Positions 1-7,711 of a stretch of DNA of 24,365 nt are shown here, in pieces (positions within the stretch are counted from its first letter, which is position 1; the number at the start of each line of letters is the position of its first letter). A program made the position numbers and the translations under genes. The DNA lies in NCBI GenBank assembly GCA_003155175.1, contig PMFP01000055.1, positions 601 through 24,965 of the forward strand, given 5' to 3'. The DNA is from Vulcanimicrobiota bacterium (GTDB lineage Bacteria; Vulcanimicrobiota; Vulcanimicrobiia; Vulcanimicrobiales; Vulcanimicrobiaceae). The notes under the pieces were generated by a model, which saw nothing but the letters and a program-made list of their open reading frames with translations, did no database searches and had not been told where the DNA came from.

Positions 1-2076
1 GACGTCATCCTCTGCGATTTCGCCTTCCCCGACTTCGACGGTTTGACGGCCCTGCGGATCGTGCGCGAGATCTCACCGACGACGCCGGTAATCTTCGTCT
101 CGGGAACACTCAGCGAGGAGCGAGCGGTAATGGCGCTGCAAAACGGCGCGGCCGACTACGTACTGAAATCCAACCTGGTGCGATTGCCCGCAGCGGTCTC
201 GCGCGCCGTCGAGCAGGCGGCCGAGCACAAGCGCCGTCTCGCCGCCGACGAACGCATTCAGCAACTCAGCCGAACCAAGGACGTGCTCGCGTCGGTGAAC
301 TCCGCAATCGTTCGCCTGCGCGATCGTTTGGAACTTTTCACCGAAGCATGCCGGATCGCCATGGACGAAGGGGGCTTCGCTCAGACCTTCGTCTTGACCA
401 TCGATCGCGATTCGAATCGAGCGGCAATTCCCGCTTTGATCGGCCTGGGGCCCGAGTCGCACGACACGCGGCTCGCGTTCATGCAACGGATACTCGACAA
501 TCTCGATAACGCCCCCGGTGCGGTCGCCGAGTCTCTACGAACGAGCCAACCGGCAACGCGGAAGCTGGCCGAGCATCCGGAAATGTATCTTCAAAAGGAG
601 ATGCTCACAGAAGGCATCCGCGCCGTCGCAAGCTTCCCGATCGTCATCGACGGCAAGATACTGGGCGTTATCGTATTCTCGGCCTACGAAGCCTCTCACT
701 TCGACATCGAAGAGATGCAGCTGCTCGCATCGTTAACCAACAACCTGGCTTTCGCGCTCGACCTCATGGAAAAGCAGCGCCGCGTCGACTACCTGTCGTA
801 CTACGATCCGATCACCGATCTCCCCAATCGTTCGCTGTTCACCGAACGGCTCCGCAGCTCGTTGTCGGCCATCCGGCCCGGAGAGTCCGCAGCGGTCATG
901 CTGCTCGACGTGCGGCGTTTTTCCGCCCTCAATACGACCCTGGGCGAACGCGCGGGCGACGAACTTCTGCGAGCGTGCGCGGCGCGTTTGGTGGAGCGCT
1001 TCGGCACCGATCAGGTCGCGCGGTGGCCGGGCAACCGGTTTGCGATTTGCTTTCCGGCGCTCAAGAGCTTGCAACCGATCGTCGACCAACTCGCCGACGA
1101 GGGTTTGCGACTCTTCGCCCCACCATTTACGGTCGACGGACATACGCTCGTCGTAAACGTCCGCGTTGGGTGTGCGATGTTTCCGCAGGACGCGCACGAT
1201 GCCGAGACGCTGATTCACGACGCCGACATCGCCCTGCAAAACGCCCGGTCGTCGGACGCACCTTACCAGTTCTACTCCACGACGCAAAGCAAGGCGCTGC
1301 AAGAACGCGTGGATCTCGAAGACCGCCTCCGGCGCGCGATAGAGCAAAGGCAATTTCGTCTCTTCTACCAGCCAAAGGTGGACCTCGCGACGCGCGCCAT
1401 CGTCGGCCTCGAGGCATTGATACGCTGGCCCGATCCGCACGGCGACGGTTCGCTCGTTCCGCCCAACGATTTCGTTCCCGTCCTCGAGGAGACGGGCCTG
1501 ATCGTCGAAGTCGGCCGCTGGGCGCTCCGCGAGGCGGCGCGGCAATACGCCAAGTGGCGTGCGGACGGCCTCAAGGCGCCCCGCATCGCCGTTAATCTTT
1601 CGGCAAGACAGCTCGACGGGAGCGTCGTCGCACAAGTCCGCGACGCGGTAAAGCTCTGCGGCGACGAATGCGGTCTCGACATCGAAATCACCGAGAGCAT
1701 GCTGATGGAGAACGTGGCGGACGCGGCCGCGAAGCTCCGCGAGATGCGCGATCTCGGCGTCGAAATCGCCTTGGACGACTTCGGAACCGGCTATTCTTCG
1801 CTCTCGCTTCTGCAGCAGCTCCCGCTCAGTTCCATCAAGATCGATCGCAGCTTCGTGAACGGAATGACCGAGGACGCTTCCAAGACGACGATGATCTCGA
1901 CCATCATCCTGCTCGCGCAGGCAAACGGTTTCAAAGTGATCGCCGAGGGCGTCGAGAACGAGAAAGAAGCGCACCTGCTGCACTTGCTCAAGTGCGATCA
2001 AATGCAAGGGTTCCTCTTCGCACATCCGTTGCCGCCCGAAGCGATCGCGCCGATGTTGGAAGCCGATGTCCGATAG
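1..2076 (+). CDS. REC-GAF-(degenerate GGDEF)-EAL protein, 5' partial
   Basis: The frame is open from base 1, so the N-terminus lies outside the window; 691 codons are visible. The first ~75 codons are the second half of a response-regulator receiver. They include the phospho-acceptor Asp (codon 6, bases 16-18) in DVILCDF, the conserved Ser of VIFVSG and the Lys of VLKSN. A GAF-like sensor segment follows (~95-250). The GGDEF fold (~260-420) carries PGNRF at 1027-1041 in place of GGDEF, so it should not make c-di-GMP. The EAL domain (~430-690) keeps EAL (1411-1419), NLSARQ, EITES, DDFGTGYSS, KIDRSF, AEGVE and QGF, so c-di-GMP hydrolysis to pGpG is likely. It is probably a cytoplasmic two-component output regulator of motility or biofilm; its kinase partner is not visible. 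Its 3' end overlaps the downstream paralogue by 11 nt. Confidence 0.9.
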   Translation, partial: DVILCDFAFPDFDGLTALRIVREISPTTPVIFVSGTLSEERAVMALQNGAADYVLKSNLVRLPAAVSRAVEQAAEHKRRLAADERIQQLSRTKDVLASVNSAIVRLRDRLELFTEACRIAMDEGGFAQTFVLTIDRDSNRAAIPALIGLGPESHDTRLAFMQRILDNLDNAPGAVAESLRTSQPATRKLAEHPEMYLQKEMLTEGIRAVASFPIVIDGKILGVIVFSAYEASHFDIEEMQLLASLTNNLAFALDLMEKQRRVDYLSYYDPITDLPNRSLFTERLRSSLSAIRPGESAAVMLLDVRRFSALNTTLGERAGDELLRACAARLVERFGTDQVARWPGNRFAICFPALKSLQPIVDQLADEGLRLFAPPFTVDGHTLVVNVRVGCAMFPQDAHDAETLIHDADIALQNARSSDAPYQFYSTTQSKALQERVDLEDRLRRAIEQRQFRLFYQPKVDLATRAIVGLEALIRWPDPHGDGSLVPPNDFVPVLEETGLIVEVGRWALREAARQYAKWRADGLKAPRIAVNLSARQLDGSVVAQVRDAVKLCGDECGLDIEITESMLMENVADAAAKLREMRDLGVEIALDDFGTGYSSLSLLQQLPLSSIKIDRSFVNGMTEDASKTTMISTIILLAQANGFKVIAEGVENEKEAHLLHLLKCDQMQGFLFAHPLPPEAIAPMLEADVR

Positions 2077-4330
2077 CATCGCCGCCGGACGGCCTCCCAA
2101 CGCAGGCTCGGTGCGGATTCTGATCGCCGACGACAACGCCGAGGACGTCGATTTTGAAGTCCGGGCGATCGAGGCGTCGGGCCTCGCCTTCCAGCATCTC
2201 GTGGTCACGACCGAGGACGCGTACCGCTCTGCGCTCGGGACGTTCTCACCCGACGTCATCCTGTCGGCCTACGCCTTGGCGACGTTCGACGGTTCTACGG
2301 CACTGCGCGTCGCACACGAACTCAACCCCACGACTCCGGTGATCTTCTTGTCAAAATCGCTCACCGAGGAGAGCACGGTCATCGCAATCCGCGACGGTGC
2401 GGCCGATTTCGTCCTCAAAACCAACCTGAAGCGCTTGCCCGACGCCGTGGTTAGCGCGGTCGAGAGGGCTAGCGAACACAAGCAGCGTCTTGCAGCGGAG
2501 GAACGGATCCGGCAGCTGAGCCGCACGAAGGACGTGCTCGCTTCGGCCAACGCCGCGATCGTGCGCTGTCACGACAAAGGCGAGATTTTCAGCGAGATCT
2601 GCCGCATCGCGACCGAGCGCGGCGGTTTTGCGCATAGTTTCATTTTTACCGTGCAGCCCGGCACGAAGAACGTCGAGATTCAGGCGCTGACCGGGCGCGA
2701 TTTGACGACGGCCGAAGGCGACGCCAGGCTGGCCGCCCTGCAGCGCACCGTCAAAGATCTTGCGAACGCGCCCGGCTTCGTCGCCGAGTCCCTTCGAACC
2801 GGAAGTCCGCAAACGCTCAAGCTGAGCGACCATCCCGAGATGCGCAGAGAAGGCTTCTTGTTATCCGAAGGCGTCGAAGCCGTCGCGAGCTTTCCGATCC
2901 GCCTCGACGAGAAGGTCGGCGGGGCGATCGTTTTCGAGGCGTTGGAGGCCGGTCACTTCGATCAAGCGGAGATGGATCTGCTGGGCGATCTGGCAAACAA
3001 CCTGTCGTTCGCTCTCGATCTCATCGAGAAGCAGCGCCGCGTCGACTTCCTCTCGTATTACGATCCTCTTACGAACCTCGCGAACCGCACGCTCTTCATC
3101 GACCGCCTCCGCAATACGCTCTCGACCAACCACGACGGCGAAGCGATCGCGGTCATGGAAGCGGAGGTATACGACTTTGCCACGCTGCACGCCAGCCTGG
3201 GAGAGCGAGTCGGTGACGAGATCCTCAAGACGTGCGCGGCGCGACTATCGGAGTCTTTCGGCAGGGACCGAGTGGCGCGATTTCCCGGCGACCGATTCGC
3301 GATTTGCATGCCGTCCCTCACGACGTTAGAACCCGTCGTCGACCTTTTCGACGAACGGGGCCTAAAGATTTTCGGCGAACCTTTTGCCGTCGACGACCGT
3401 AAGATCGCCGTATCGGTGCGGACGGGTTGCGCGATGTTCCCCCAGGACGGAGCCGATGCCGAAACGATCGTGCACGGCGCCGAGGTTGCGTTGCAAAACG
3501 CTCGCTTTTCGGGCGCCCCGTATAGGTTCTACTCCCAGACGCAAAGCGACCGTCTCGACGAGCGAGTGGCCCTGGAACAACGACTGCGGCAAGCGATCGA
3601 GTGCGACGAGTTTCGGCTTTACTATCAGCCGAAGGTCGAGCTCGCGACGAATACCATTGCCGGCCTTGAAGCCCTGCTGCGGTGGCCCGATCGGCGAGGA
3701 GATGATTTTATTGCAGAGCCCGCGCAGTTCGTTCCGATACTTGAGGAAACGGGCCTCATCATCGACGTCGGACGCTGGGCGCTCGAAGAAGCGGCGCGTC
3801 AGTACGCACGCTGGCGCTCGAGCGGTCTTAATGCCCCTCGCATCGCCGTCAATTTTTCGGCGCGGCAGATGCAGGACGCGAACACGGTGTCGCAGGTTCG
3901 CGACGCGACGCGCCTTTGCGGCGAGGTCTGCGGTATCGACCTGGAAATTACCGAGAGTATGCTCATGGAGAACGTCGAAAGCGCGGCATCCAGGCTTCGC
4001 GAGATGCGCTCCCTCGGCATTGAAATCTCACTGGACGACTTCGGAACGGGCTATTCCTCGCTGGCCGTCCTGCAGACGCTTCCGATTTCGTCGATCAAGA
4101 TCGACCGCAGCTTCGTCAACGGCATGACGGAGGACGTCACCAAGACCTCGATGATCTCCGCGATCATTGCGTTGGCCCGATCGCTCGGCTTCAAGACGAT
4201 CGCCGAGGGCGTCGAGATCGAGGAGGAGGCACACTTGCTGAGGCTCTTGCGCTGCGACCAAATGCAAGGCTACCTCTTCTCGCATCCCGTGCCCCCCGAC
4301 GCGATCGCGGCAATGCTCGCCCCGATCTAA
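2066..4330 (+). CDS. Pseudo-receiver-GAF-(degenerate GGDEF)-EAL protein, tandem paralogue
   Basis: A 754-residue protein collinear with, and closely similar to, the preceding gene throughout. The receiver domain (~17-135) keeps the acidic pair ADDNAED and the Lys of VLKTN. The phospho-acceptor position is Ala68 (GCC, 2267-2269) in DVILSAY, where the upstream copy has Asp in DVILCDF, so conventional phosphorylation is not expected. A GAF-like region (~150-320) follows, then a GGDEF fold (~323-480) with PGDRF at residues 407-411. The EAL domain (~500-748) keeps EAL (E535), NFSARQ, EITES, DDFGTGYSS, KIDRSF, AEGVE and QGY, and is predicted to be an active phosphodiesterase. The ATG lies inside the last codons of the first gene, with GGAAG a few bases upstream, so translation is probably coupled. 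The pair looks like a recent duplication in which sensing has diverged while catalysis is kept. Confidence 0.92.
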   Translation: MSDSIAAGRPPNAGSVRILIADDNAEDVDFEVRAIEASGLAFQHLVVTTEDAYRSALGTFSPDVILSAYALATFDGSTALRVAHELNPTTPVIFLSKSLTEESTVIAIRDGAADFVLKTNLKRLPDAVVSAVERASEHKQRLAAEERIRQLSRTKDVLASANAAIVRCHDKGEIFSEICRIATERGGFAHSFIFTVQPGTKNVEIQALTGRDLTTAEGDARLAALQRTVKDLANAPGFVAESLRTGSPQTLKLSDHPEMRREGFLLSEGVEAVASFPIRLDEKVGGAIVFEALEAGHFDQAEMDLLGDLANNLSFALDLIEKQRRVDFLSYYDPLTNLANRTLFIDRLRNTLSTNHDGEAIAVMEAEVYDFATLHASLGERVGDEILKTCAARLSESFGRDRVARFPGDRFAICMPSLTTLEPVVDLFDERGLKIFGEPFAVDDRKIAVSVRTGCAMFPQDGADAETIVHGAEVALQNARFSGAPYRFYSQTQSDRLDERVALEQRLRQAIECDEFRLYYQPKVELATNTIAGLEALLRWPDRRGDDFIAEPAQFVPILEETGLIIDVGRWALEEAARQYARWRSSGLNAPRIAVNFSARQMQDANTVSQVRDATRLCGEVCGIDLEITESMLMENVESAASRLREMRSLGIEISLDDFGTGYSSLAVLQTLPISSIKIDRSFVNGMTEDVTKTSMISAIIALARSLGFKTIAEGVEIEEEAHLLRLLRCDQMQGYLFSHPVPPDAIAAMLAPI

Positions 4331-4333
4331 GCG

Positions 4334-4705
4334 CTAAAGCCCTGCGAGATACGCGACGTAGAGAATCGCGAAGAGGCCGTCGCCGAGCGCGATCGCAGTC
4401 ATCGGCAACGTGCGCTTGAGCGGGCCGAAGAACACGAGCACGCCGATCGCAAATTTCTCGATCGCGGCTGCGAAGAGCACCGGACCGCGAATCGCCGGCA
4501 CGAGCGCACTGTTAAAGACGAGCGCGCCGACCAGAAAGATCAACAGCCCCCAGTGCCGCACGAAAAACATCGTCGCCGCATTTGGGCGATCGTCCCCGAA
4601 AGCGACCGGCAACAGGAACGACGGCACCAGCGCCGCCGCCAGCCCGGCTAGAGCGGTAGCGACTCCCGACACGACCAGAACCCACCAGACGAACGACTCC
4701 GACAT
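4334..4705 (-). CDS. Small four-helix integral membrane protein, function unknown
   Basis: A 123-residue, very hydrophobic protein with about four predicted membrane helices (roughly residues 6-28, 44-66, 70-95 and 100-122) and no catalytic motif I recognise. A strong GGAGG lies 4-5 nt before the ATG, which supports this start. It begins 21 nt after the stop of the acyl-CoA synthetase gene on the same strand, so the two are probably co-transcribed. It ends only 3 nt from the stop of the converging EAL gene. The MFFVRHWG segment between helices is the most distinctive polar part. I do not recognise the family. A role in lipid or acyl metabolism would be a guess based only on the neighbour. Confidence 0.8.
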   Translation of the reverse strand: MSESFVWWVLVVSGVATALAGLAAALVPSFLLPVAFGDDRPNAATMFFVRHWGLLIFLVGALVFNSALVPAIRGPVLFAAAIEKFAIGVLVFFGPLKRTLPMTAIALGDGLFAILYVAYLAGL

Positions 4706-4726
4706 CTTTCCTCCAAACGGCTCTCG

Positions 4727-6334
4727 TTAGACGAAGCCGGAACCCGGCGTCGCTCCCTTTTTCTTCAGTTCGGCTTGGCGCAGTTCGACGCGCCGGATCT
4801 TTCCCGAGCGCGTTTTGGGCAGTTCGCCGACGAATTCGATCTCGCGCGGATACTTGTACGGCGCGGTAATGCGTTTGCAATGTTCCTTGAGCTCGGTGGC
4901 CAGTCCCTCGCCCGGTTCGTACCCGGCGCGCAGCACGACGAACGCCTTGACGACGTTCCCCCGGTCTGCGTCGGGCGATCCGACGACCGCGGACTCCGCG
5001 ACGGCCGCGTGCGCGAGCAGCGCGCTCTCGACTTCGAACGGCCCGATGCGGTAGGCGCCCGACGAGATCACGTCGTCGGAGCGGCCGACGAACCAATAAT
5101 ACCCGTCGTCGTCCACCTGCGCGCGGTCGCCGGTCAGGTACCACTGCCCGCGGTGCGATTCGTTCGTCTCTTCTTCGTTTCGATAGTAGCCGAGAAAGAG
5201 GGTCGGCGGCCTGCCGCGCAAGGCGATGTCGCCGACCTCCCCTGGGGGACAAATCTCGCCGCGTTCGTCAACGACGGCGACGTCGTGTCCGGGCGTCGGC
5301 TTTCCCATCGAGCCGGCGCGCACGGGCACGCCGGGAAGGTTTGCGATGAGCAGCGAGTTTTCGGTCTGTCCGTATCCGTCCAGGATCGTCAGCCCGAAAG
5401 CGGCGTTCCAGCGTTCGATGACTTCGGGATTGAGCGGCTCGCCCGCGCTCACGCAGTGGCGTAGTTTGGGCAGTTCCCAGTCGCCCAGATTCGGCAACTT
5501 GGCTTCGAGCCGGTACTCCGTCGGCGCTTGGCACAACACGGTCACGCCGAGATCGCGAATCATATCCAGGCGTTGCGCGGGCGTGAAGCCGCCCTCGTGC
5601 ATCACGATCGCCGCGCCGCACGACCACGGTCCGAGCAGCACGCTCCAGAGCGACTTGGCCCAGCCGGTCGCCGCGGTACACCACACCAGATCGTCGGGCT
5701 TGGCGTCGAGCCAGATGCGCGCTTGCATCCGCTTGGCAAACGTATAGCCGACGTGGTGCACGACGCCTTTGGGGTCTTTCGTCGTCCCGCTCGTGTAGAC
5801 GATATAGGCCAAGTCTTCGCTGCGCGTCGGCGCGCCGTCGAACGGCAGCGCCGTCCGCACGAGCTCGTCCACGCACGTCCATCCGTCGCGCTTGCCGCCG
5901 ACCAAGAACCAGTGGCGCACGCCCGGGGCATCGGCCATCATGGACTCGACTTCGGCCGCATCGGAGACGTGCGCGACGAACGCGACCGCCCCGCTGTGGT
6001 TCGCGCGGTACGACAGATCCTTGGCGCGCAGTTGGTCGGCGCCCGGGACGGCGACCGCGCCGATGCGCAGCAGCGCGGTCATCGCGAACAGCCAATCCGG
6101 GATCTTCGGCAACACGACGATCACCCGATCGCCCTTGCGAATGCCCGCGTCGTTCAGGACGGCCGCCCAGCGTTTCGACGCGTCCGAAATCTCCTCGAAC
6201 GAATAGTCGCGCCGGCTACCGGCGGCATCGATCGCGACGAGCCCCGTGCGCGGCTCGGCGGCAAGCGCGTCCACGACGTCGCGAGCGAAGTTAAAGTTCT
6301 CGGGGACGTCCCACGCATACACCGTATCGGCCAT
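4727..6334 (-). CDS. AMP-forming acyl-CoA synthetase (ANL superfamily, medium-chain/benzoate-like)
   Basis: 535 residues from the ATG at 6334. It would activate a carboxylic acid with ATP to an acyl-adenylate and then to the acyl-CoA thioester in the cytoplasm. The adenylate-binding loop is YTSGTTKDPKG (~180-190), followed by the GYGQTEN motif, the YLTGDRAQVDDDGYYWFVGR motif and the hinge RSDDVISSGAYRIGPFEVE. The C-terminal catalytic Lys is ~512 in PKTRSGKIRR. Length and motif order match acyl-CoA synthetases of the acetyl/medium-chain/benzoate group; the substrate cannot be read from sequence. An in-frame GTG at 6376 would add 14 residues. I chose 6334 because MADTVYAWDVPENFNFARD looks like the natural family N-terminus. 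Neither start has a clear Shine-Dalgarno. Lys replaces the usual Gly after GTT in the loop. Confidence 0.92.
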   Translation of the reverse strand: MADTVYAWDVPENFNFARDVVDALAAEPRTGLVAIDAAGSRRDYSFEEISDASKRWAAVLNDAGIRKGDRVIVVLPKIPDWLFAMTALLRIGAVAVPGADQLRAKDLSYRANHSGAVAFVAHVSDAAEVESMMADAPGVRHWFLVGGKRDGWTCVDELVRTALPFDGAPTRSEDLAYIVYTSGTTKDPKGVVHHVGYTFAKRMQARIWLDAKPDDLVWCTAATGWAKSLWSVLLGPWSCGAAIVMHEGGFTPAQRLDMIRDLGVTVLCQAPTEYRLEAKLPNLGDWELPKLRHCVSAGEPLNPEVIERWNAAFGLTILDGYGQTENSLLIANLPGVPVRAGSMGKPTPGHDVAVVDERGEICPPGEVGDIALRGRPPTLFLGYYRNEEETNESHRGQWYLTGDRAQVDDDGYYWFVGRSDDVISSGAYRIGPFEVESALLAHAAVAESAVVGSPDADRGNVVKAFVVLRAGYEPGEGLATELKEHCKRITAPYKYPREIEFVGELPKTRSGKIRRVELRQAELKKKGATPGSGFV

Positions 6335-6342
6335 GGCTAGGG

Positions 6343-6358
6343 GTTCGCAAGACCGAAC
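6343..6358. promoter_or_regulatory. Short inverted repeat in the acyl-CoA synthetase leader
   Basis: GTTCG-N6-CGAAC is a perfect 5-bp dyad centred about 16 bp upstream of the synthetase ATG, in the 102-bp divergent gap. It could be an operator half-site pair or a small leader hairpin. The arms are short enough to occur by chance. Confidence 0.25.
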
Positions 6359-6403
6359 GCCCGTCCCGCTATCCACTCTAGGCTCGCAGCCCCCTCGTCA
6401 CAG

Positions 6404-6437
6404 TAAGGCTCCTGACTTCACCACTCAGGAGGCCTTA
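6404..6437 (+). promoter_or_regulatory. Shine-Dalgarno-sequestering hairpin at the C11 peptidase start
   Basis: Left arm AAGGCTCCTGA (6405-6415), 9-nt loop (6416-6424), right arm TCAGGAGGCCTT (6425-6436). The arms pair in 11 bp with one bulged G (6431), and T6404 can also pair with A6437, the first base of the start codon. The right arm contains the whole AGGAGG Shine-Dalgarno (6427-6432), 4 nt before the ATG. No plus-strand gene lies upstream for at least 2 kb, so it is not the terminator of a preceding gene. It is best read as a translational switch (thermometer, protein- or RNA-released) or, less likely, a DNA operator. Confidence 0.65.
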
Positions 6438-7678
6438 TGCTGCAGAACGTTTCCCTTCCGCCGTCGCGCCGTGCCCTGGAATTCGGCATCTATCGCGACG
6501 GTGACAACAACCTCGACGCGATCCAGGAAGTCACGCTCGCGCAGGCGCGCGACGTCAGCGCCAAGGATTCCCGGATCGAATTCACCGTTCAAGACACGAC
6601 CTCGCGACACGGCGGCGCCGACGGCATCGCGCGGGGTGCGTTGCATACCAACGAGTACACCATCGCGGACGGCGACGTGCACGGCGCGAGGATCGGCAAG
6701 GCTCACGACATGAGCGATCGCAAGAACCTGACCGCGTTCGTCGCGCGGACCCTCGACAACGCCGAAGCGAGCGGCGCGAAGGAGACGTGGCTGGATCTCG
6801 TCGACCACGGCGGCGGAGACGGCGGCGGCCTGCAGACGCGCGACGGAGCGTGCATGTCCATGCCCGACATCGCCGGCGCCGTCGCGGATGGCGTCGCGCT
6901 GCACGCGAAGGAGCATCCCGAAGACGCCGGCCGCGGCGTGGACGGCGTGGTTGCCAACCAGTGTCTGATGGACACGATGGGCTTTGCCGACGCGCTCTCG
7001 CACGCGGGCGTGAAGTACCTTGCCGCATCTCCGGAAACGATGCTCGCGCCGGGAGTCCCATCCACGGTCGCGCACGACATCGCCGCGCACGCCGGCGACG
7101 CCAAAGCGCAGGCGGAAAGCATGGTGCGGGACGTGATGCGAACCAAGTACGGGATAGACGACGAACCCGGCGATCGTTTTGGGCCGGCCGCCGCGTTCGA
7201 CGTGCTCGACCTCGACCCGGCAAAGATGGCGCGCGCCGAAGCCGCCATCAAGCGCTTCAACGACGACGCCTCGGCCGCGGCCGGCAAGGATCCGGCGACG
7301 CGCGACGCCGTTCGCGACGATGCGCGCTCGATCGACGGCATGGTGCGCTTTCCCGGGTCGAACGGGCTGCCTTGGCATGCCGACCGGCCCGCGATCGCGC
7401 TCTACGACACGATCGCAAGCGACGCCCGGCTGAACCAGACGCTTCGCGACGACGCGCGTGCGGCGAGCGCGAGCGTGAGCGACCTCGTGCTGGCGCACAA
7501 GGAGAGCCGCGGCTTCGAACCGTTCGGCGGCTCGGACTACTCCGACGCGGCCGGCCCCACCGTGCACGTGCCCGTGAAGCGTTCGCAGGTGGATCCGTGG
7601 GCGCCGGACGTCAGCGAGACGAACAACGAGTTCTACCGCAGCGTGGACCAGGCGAAGTTCACGCGCGTCGTCGCCTGA
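6437..7678 (+). CDS. Clostripain-family (peptidase C11, clan CD) cysteine peptidase homologue
   Basis: 413 residues. The N-terminal strand FGIYRDGDNNLDAIQE matches the GDNNL signature of C11 peptidases. The predicted dyad is His124 in WLDLVDHGGGDGG and Cys176 in VVANQCLMDTMGFADAL, with the usual LAASPE and PG segment after the Cys. The His-to-Cys spacing (52) is close to that of characterised C11 enzymes (His133/Cys179 in PmC11, from memory). These enzymes cut after basic residues and are often self-activated. No signal peptide or membrane helix is visible, so the protein is predicted cytoplasmic unless exported by another route, which is unusual for a family best known from secreted members. 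The C-terminal half (after ~220) is rich in Asp/Ala and not recognisable. AGGAGG 4 nt upstream fixes the start but lies in a hairpin. Confidence 0.82.
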   Translation: MLQNVSLPPSRRALEFGIYRDGDNNLDAIQEVTLAQARDVSAKDSRIEFTVQDTTSRHGGADGIARGALHTNEYTIADGDVHGARIGKAHDMSDRKNLTAFVARTLDNAEASGAKETWLDLVDHGGGDGGGLQTRDGACMSMPDIAGAVADGVALHAKEHPEDAGRGVDGVVANQCLMDTMGFADALSHAGVKYLAASPETMLAPGVPSTVAHDIAAHAGDAKAQAESMVRDVMRTKYGIDDEPGDRFGPAAAFDVLDLDPAKMARAEAAIKRFNDDASAAAGKDPATRDAVRDDARSIDGMVRFPGSNGLPWHADRPAIALYDTIASDARLNQTLRDDARAASASVSDLVLAHKESRGFEPFGGSDYSDAAGPTVHVPVKRSQVDPWAPDVSETNNEFYRSVDQAKFTRVVA

Positions 7679-7711
7679 GTCTCACGCGGCGCCCGGGCGG
7701 TCGCACGCGCA

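Noticed and set aside
733..2259. Long minus-strand reading frame opposite the first EAL gene (508 codons)
   Set aside because: Shadow frame of GC-rich codons. The translation is Arg/Val-rich without domains, while the plus strand carries an unbroken, recognisable multi-domain protein.
7679..7711. CCCGGG-centred palindrome between the two converging peptidase genes as a bidirectional terminator
   Set aside because: The stem is very short and no T-run follows on either strand.
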